The translations under genes were made by a program, and so were the position numbers. A stretch of 64,000 nucleotides of DNA. Origin: Engraulis encrasicolus (lineage: Eukaryota; Chordata; Actinopteri; Clupeiformes; Engraulidae). The stretch lies in the NCBI RefSeq assembly GCF_034702125.1, contig NC_085857.1, positions 56,306,577 to 56,370,576 on the forward strand, in the 5' to 3' direction. Shown here one piece after another: positions 58,822 to 64,000 of this stretch. The notes beneath the pieces are model-generated. The model saw only the letters and a program-made list of their open reading frames with translations, was not told the origin of the DNA and made no database searches. The stretch's first letter is position 1. Each line of letters begins with the position of its first letter.

Positions 58822-60729
58822 TGTAGTGGAGCGCTGCTCCTTTAAGGGAAAGTCTGACGCTGCGGCACACGTCACCACGCCGCTCGTAGAGGCTTATGGG
58901 AAGTCTCTTCATAAATACTGCCAGTGGCTAGTATTCGGTAAGCCTGCAAAGTCCCCCTTTGCGCGTTTCATCGCCACCGGCGAATGCTGTGGTTGCTTCT
59001 CCCCTCGTCGTCGAGAGGAGTGCGGTGTCCAGTTCAGATCTAGGAGATGTGGACCATTTCTTGTCCTCGTGAGTATGTGGACCATCTCTTGTCGCTGTTT
59101 ATGTGCTAGCCAGCGGCTAGTGGCTAACTTCGCGTCTGCTGTTCTATAGGTTGTGATTCCAACTTGGCGTCTCTTACTTGGCTAGAGTGATCTCTTGCTT
59201 CTCCACTGGCAAGGACTTCGGTGGACAATACCAACGGTTACCTTGCGCTTTTCCCGTCTCCTGCACGCCGGTATGTATTATAGTGGGTTAGCTTGTGCCT
59301 TTACCCAGCTCTGACTGTTTGTTTTCTTACCATGGTTGCTAACGACGGCCATTATTATGGTTTCAGCGTGTGGTCGCTACCGGCGCCTCGGCCGTGTACC
59401 TCTGTATTGGCACTCCGACTGTGAGAATTGCGCATCGGTGCACCCTCATCTCCGGGTAAGGTAACCTCTCGGCAGCAGAATCGTGTGATAGTGGGTGTCC
59501 TGCTAGCTTGGCTAACGCTCTCCTCCTCCCTCGCAGGTTGTATCCGTGTGGCCGTGGTCAGACACACCACGCGTTTAGGTGCACGAGCGGCGACTTTTAG
59601 CCCCGGTTGTGTGGTGCCTCTGGACGCCGGGAACCCGTATCTCGGCTGCTGCTCCGGCCTCGGGAAATTGGACATTCGTGTGTGTGTGTGCGTTGGCGCG
59701 CTTTAGTTCAGTGTGTGTGTGTGTGTGTGTGGGCGCTCGGCTCGGTGTGAGCTGGTGTGTGAGCCATTCCACAGTGTGTGTGCGTGTGCGTACGTTGGTG
59801 CGTGTGAGTGTGTGTGTAGGTAGTGACGAGTGAGTGTGGGGATACCTAGGGGACTGCACTGAGCTGAGCCTCTGGGGTTGGTTTACCTCATGTTTTGATT
59901 TTCGTTTTCTTTCGTTTGCTGTGCCTAATTTCCTTTTTTTTTTCATTATTTCATTCAATTATCTAATTTCTTATTTTACTGCATGTGTTTACTGGATTTT
60001 GATTTATTTTGCATGGTTTGCTGTGATTTCTTGTTGTTTTCTGTTTGCCGTGGATTATTTCTGTTTGTTGTGAACTATTTCTTTACTTTTTCTTTTGTTA
60101 ATCCTGAGGTGTGCCATTCGCCCTATTGTGTTAGCCGTGCCAGCCCCTAGTGGCAAAGTCTGACAACCTGAGTGTGGGTTCTAAGGCCTTAGGCCTACCA
60201 GGTGTGTTGTTTATTGTGAATTAGTGAACATACTTTGGGGCAGGTGTTTACAGATCCGCGGGTGTGGTGGCAGCACACCCACCCCTGCACTTTACTGTTA
60301 ACGTGAACATACTTTGGGGCAGGTGTTTACAGATCCGCGGGTGTGGTGGCAGCACACCCACCCCTGCACTTTACTGTGAACATGAACATACTTTGGGGCA
60401 AGTGTTTATTGATCTGCGGGTGATTGCGACAGCACACCCACCCCACTGCACTTTGTGAATTGTGAGTACCTTTTTTATATTTTATTACAAAGAGTGAGAA
60501 AAAGAGATTTTTATAACGCAAAGAATAATAAAGATTTGAATTATTAATTGTCACCACTGTCTCTGCCTCCATTGTGCACGAACCTGTGTTTGCCTGGTAA
60601 TCTATTGTGTGGGTACATTGTGTGTTGGTCCGGGGTATCTGTAACTACCCCTAATTCATTTCCTCCGGGGGCTCCACCCCCGGGGGTGGCGTAGTCGAAC
60701 TACCTCCTGTAACGGTCTCGCCCACTACA
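58822..60729 (+). mobile_element. Solo LTR with CATA target duplication
   Basis: The 1908-bp insert starts TGTAGTGG and ends CCACTACA, an 8-bp inverted repeat with TG...CA ends. CATA flanks it on both sides (58818-58821 and 60730-60733), and removing one copy restores the tandem unit, so the edges are exact. 'cttcataaatactgcc' near 58908 is TATA-like and AATAAA lies at 60527-60532. Ty3/gypsy elements often give 4- or 5-bp duplications. No internal coding region remains, as expected after LTR-LTR recombination. GT-rich stretches at 59680-59820 produce spurious frames. Confidence 0.85.
60224..60460 (+). repeat. 79-bp repeat, three copies, inside the solo LTR
   Basis: 'tgaacatactttggggca' starts copies at about 60225, 60304 and 60383. 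Each carries 'gtgtttacagatccgcgggt' or a close variant and 'agcacacccacccc'. The third copy is more diverged. Confidence 0.85.
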
Positions 60730-61003
60730 CATACATGGCATTTTAAGTTGGCCAAGGAACACTGCATATGATATAATTTTGAAAATCAACATGGCTTCGA
60801 CTGGGGTTCGAACCCCCAACCTCCATATCTGTAATTCAGCACATTTGCCATTCATACTAAATGACATACATGGCATTTTAAGTTGGCCAAGGAACAGTGC
60901 ATATGATATCATTTTGAAAATCAACATGGCTTCGACTGGGGTTCGAACCCCCAACCTCCATATCTGTAATTCAGCACATTTGCCATTCATACTAAATGAC
61001 ATA

Positions 61004-61692
61004 CAGTCCCAGGAAAAAGTTTGTACACCCTTTGAAATTTCTTACATTTCTGTCAAAATTGGTCATAAAACCTGGTTTGATCTTACCTGAAATCACGAGA
61101 AAGAACCGACAGAATCTGCTTTAACTAATTCAACCCAAACATTTACAAGTTTTCATATTTTCATTGGCCACAAGATGTAAACATTCACAGGACAGCAAGG
61201 CATAAGTAAGTACACCCTTGCATTCAATAGGTTTTAACCCTAAGTTAGTCGCAATAACCTCAACCAGATGTTTCCTGTAGTTGCAGATGAGATTAACAAA
61301 ACAATCTGGATGTATCTGGTCTCCCTCTTCTTTAGAAAACTGCCTCTCGTCAGCAAGGTTTGTGGGATGTCTGGAGTGCATAGCTTTCTTGACTTCATGC
61401 CATATAATCTCAATTGTTTTTTTGTCAGGGCTTTGACTGGGCTATTCCAGAATGTGTATTTCATTATTATGAAGCCATTCTAAAGTCGATTTGCTTCTAA
61501 AGTATGGGTTGTTGTCACATTTCGGGACCCATACTCTTGTGTGCTTCAACTGTGTGACAGACTTCCTCACGTCTTTTCTGTAAAATATTACAATAAACTT
61601 CTGAGTTCATTGTTCCACTGATAATAGCAAACTCACAAGGGCCTGAGGCAGCAAGGTAGCCGCATGTAATGATGCTCCCGCCACCATGCTCT
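61004..61692 (-). pseudogene. Tc1/mariner relic, C-terminal transposase part
   Basis: The end CAGTCCCAGGAAAAAGTTTG begins directly after a TA (61002-61003), the Tc1 target. On the minus strand the transposase C-terminus is readable in broken frames: MVAGAS (Tc1 GGGS-like block) near 61688, then WLHNNEIHIL and PSQSPDKKTIEIIWHEVKKA near 61400-61480. MHSRHPTNLADERQFSKEEG follows at 61381, then an RKHLVEVI segment. Frames shift at least twice and the 5' half and other terminus are missing. It interrupts the end of the 135-bp array. Confidence 0.8.
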
Positions 61693-64000
61693 TATTTGAG
61701 TCGCTACTGTAGTACGTGAACGATGACTCTCACGACCTCTCGACTCTCATGTTTTAGCACTGGGCAAAAAGGCTCCGTTTCCGGGGATGTTTGTATGAGG
61801 ATATCTCTGGATATTTACAATATATATTGATATATTGATAGATACGCTCCGGATACGTTGGTGCCAATTGTCATATACGGAGCATATTCGAATCCCAGAA
61901 TGGGACAGTTTGGACATGTGACAAATCCGGATGCCGTATTCTCACCTGATGTGATCTGTGCTTCGCATATTTGATGTGGATACTCCCACGGACATGTTCC
62001 ATTCTTGCTCTTGTGTCTCCGGATATGTGAGGCATGGGACGACCGATATCCTCCCACGACCAGGCAATGAATTGACTTCACAGGCATTTATGTACGGGGC
62101 ATGCCTTTATCACGCTAAGTGTTATTACTCATTACAACATAGTCTTGCCTGGTTACCATCAATCCTAATCACAATTGAGATCGTCTTTCAGATCGAAACG
62201 ATTGTGCAAGTCTGAGGATTTCCCAGGCTAACATAGAACGGGCATGTTGCCATATCTGTGATGTTGCCAAAGTTGCCGAAATTACTTAGGCTAACGTTAG
62301 GATAAACTGCCCTACTACAAAGGTAAACAGCTGTACCAAAAATGAAACTGAGTAAAAAATGCCCTCAGAGCCTTGGTATTAGATTGAATAGTATACTTAC
62401 TGCAAATTTGACATAGCAATATTTGTAAAAGGGGCACATTTAGACCATAACTCTTTGTCACAAGATAAAGGAGGTGTTATAAATGTAATTTTCAGTATGA
62501 ACACAATTTTGACAAAATAGGCAGACGGTAATTGGTTAGGCTACTGCACTTTGCCTTTGTAAGGCAGTAGTCTATAAGTCTTTCAACATAATATGACCCA
62601 AATCTACTGCAAAACAAGTTTTGACAAAATGGGCCTACTGTAATTGGTTACTGCACTTTGCCTTTGTAAGGCAGTATACTTCTTTCAACATAATGACACA
62701 AATCCATTTTGTTGAATGTTCTTTCTTTAATTTCTATTTTTTACATTTAATCATATTTCAACACAATACGCTTTGTCGGCCGCAGAAGGGGGTGTGGAGG
62801 GGGTCACGAAGGGAGAATCGGCCACTATCGGTCACTCGCTGCCTAAAGGCCTGTCCTGGGCGGCGGGGGCATAACAGGGCCCCCATGACATTGGGATTAA
62901 TTATTATAAGGTCACTTCAAATTTGTTGATTTAGAGAAGAAAGGTGCTTTATTAGCATTCAAACAATGACTTATAGATATTTGCCTTCATTGCCCTTGAA
63001 AAAATGGTCAATAACCCCATATCACCCCTATTCCAAAATGGTTTGGTCTTTCTAGAAAAAAAGACCACATCATTCGATAAGTGGTCAGTGCGCGAGCCAA
63101 TTAGTCAACATGGACAAGTCAGGAGCGCTGAAAAGGAAATAAGGGCGAAAAAGAGATGAAGAAGCCAAAAGCCTGAGGGTTTCTCTACATAAATATTTCA
63201 AAAGCAGCTGTGCAGCAGATCCAGATAAGACATGGCCATTGCATTGCATTATTTCCTAACCAGAACAGCAATAACATTGTGCTTCAAATATGACTGTCAG
63301 TTAAGAATAAAATGCATATGAGCTCTGGTATATAATGTTATATAATCTCTGGTTGTGTGGGATAATGTCTCTGGCGCATGTTTGCCAGGAGAAGGACAAC
63401 CAACTTTTTAAGCAGAGCTATGCAACGCTAAATCTAAATCTCCACTAACAAATGATCAACCTGTTAACTTTGTGAGCAGGTGCGGCCGGTTCATTAAGTG
63501 CCCCTCCAAAGATTCTTCCTCTGAGAAAAGTAGATCCATTCAGAAATTGTAGATAAAATATGTATTGCAACCTCAATCACACTGGGAATCGTATTACATC
63601 AATGTTGTGGTTTGTGACGATCTTTGCGAGTGGAATCGGGTTTTATTTTTGTTGAGAAGTCTAGTTTACATCCAGTGTGGCTGTTTAACCTTAACCTACT
63701 GTCTATGGCCACTGGCCTGGGCAGATTTCTCGCCGCCTCAGCTAAGCCCGGCCCCCTCGCCCCGATCCCATTCTACAAAATTAGCACTGTAGCCTACTTA
63801 GCATAATATCATAACATAAGCGCGACTTTATGGATGCTATCAGGGCAGATGTATGATCTGCCCTGACCAATGGCAGGTCGGTGGCCCTGCCTGCTTTGAA
63901 AAAGACACCACAAACATATTACTCCGCTCATCTCTAACCTGTGGGATTTTATTAACTAAATTGCCGCAAATTTCCCTCCCAAAATCGGTGGATTAAACGG
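61693..64000. other. No gene recognised to the window end
   Basis: A direct duplication occurs at about 62500-62680: 'ttttgacaaaatgggcctac' and a variant, each followed by 'tgcactttgcctttgtaagg'. The rest holds only short, overlapping frames with no recognisable products. Confidence 0.4.

Larger units (their letters stand above)
58258..61003 (-). repeat. Second block of the 135-bp array, split by an LTR
   Basis: Four units lie at 58258-58821 and about two more at 60730-61003, the same 135-bp unit in the same orientation. The text 'acatacaatacatgatattt' at about 58407 also occurs at the start of the first block (about 56272), so one block was copied from the other. The solo LTR at 58822-60729 separates the two parts. 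Confidence 0.85.

Overview
The window reads as intergenic and intronic DNA from a ray-finned (teleost) fish. This rests on repeat content: long GT/CA and AT microsatellites, fish-type hAT, PIF/Harbinger, Tc1 and piggyBac elements, L2-like and Tx1-like LINEs, tRNA-derived SINEs, and a young Ty3/gypsy element. The frequent 'taggccta' motif hints at a clupeiform-like lineage, but that is weak. No bacterial-type operons, rRNA or CRISPR are seen. Everything was read by eye, so edges of degenerate repeats are approximate.

Layout. 1-1241: 3' half of an L2-like LINE with a broken reverse transcriptase. 1987-3029: a 1-kb palindromic foldback element. 5341-10539, minus strand: the only host-like genes, an upstream three-exon gene (9634-10539) and a downstream set of four exons (5341-8768) whose last exon carries a PPCxxC motif followed by NCAE. 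Neither is recognised. 11754-13216: an inverted solo LTR. 16160-26912: a field of small DNA transposons, several with clear target-site duplications and one nested pair. 27655-30510: a foldback element split by a hAT element. 31253-38377: a full-length Ty3/gypsy retrotransposon with nearly identical LTRs, an intact gag and an intact pol read through a TTTAAAC -1 frameshift site. 39490-43253: three more palindromic elements, two of which share the core of the 27.7-kb element. 44862-45168: (CA)n and (AT)n. 46711-48590: nested hAT elements. 48593-51893: a degenerate Tx1/L1-like LINE holding an inverted pair of SINEs. 52567-55693: long inverted repeats around a 1.6-kb loop. 56265-61003: a 135-bp tandem array derived from a tRNA-type SINE, split by a large solo LTR with CATA duplications and ended by a Tc1 relic inserted at TA. 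61693-64000: nothing recognised.

Function. The gypsy element looks capable of encoding its own Gag, protease, reverse transcriptase, RNase H and integrase. The minus-strand exons at 5.3-10.5 kb are the best candidates for a little-described host gene family, with one apparent reading-frame break in each part. Most other long open frames are shadows, microsatellite frames, or products of the 135-bp (45-codon) satellite period.
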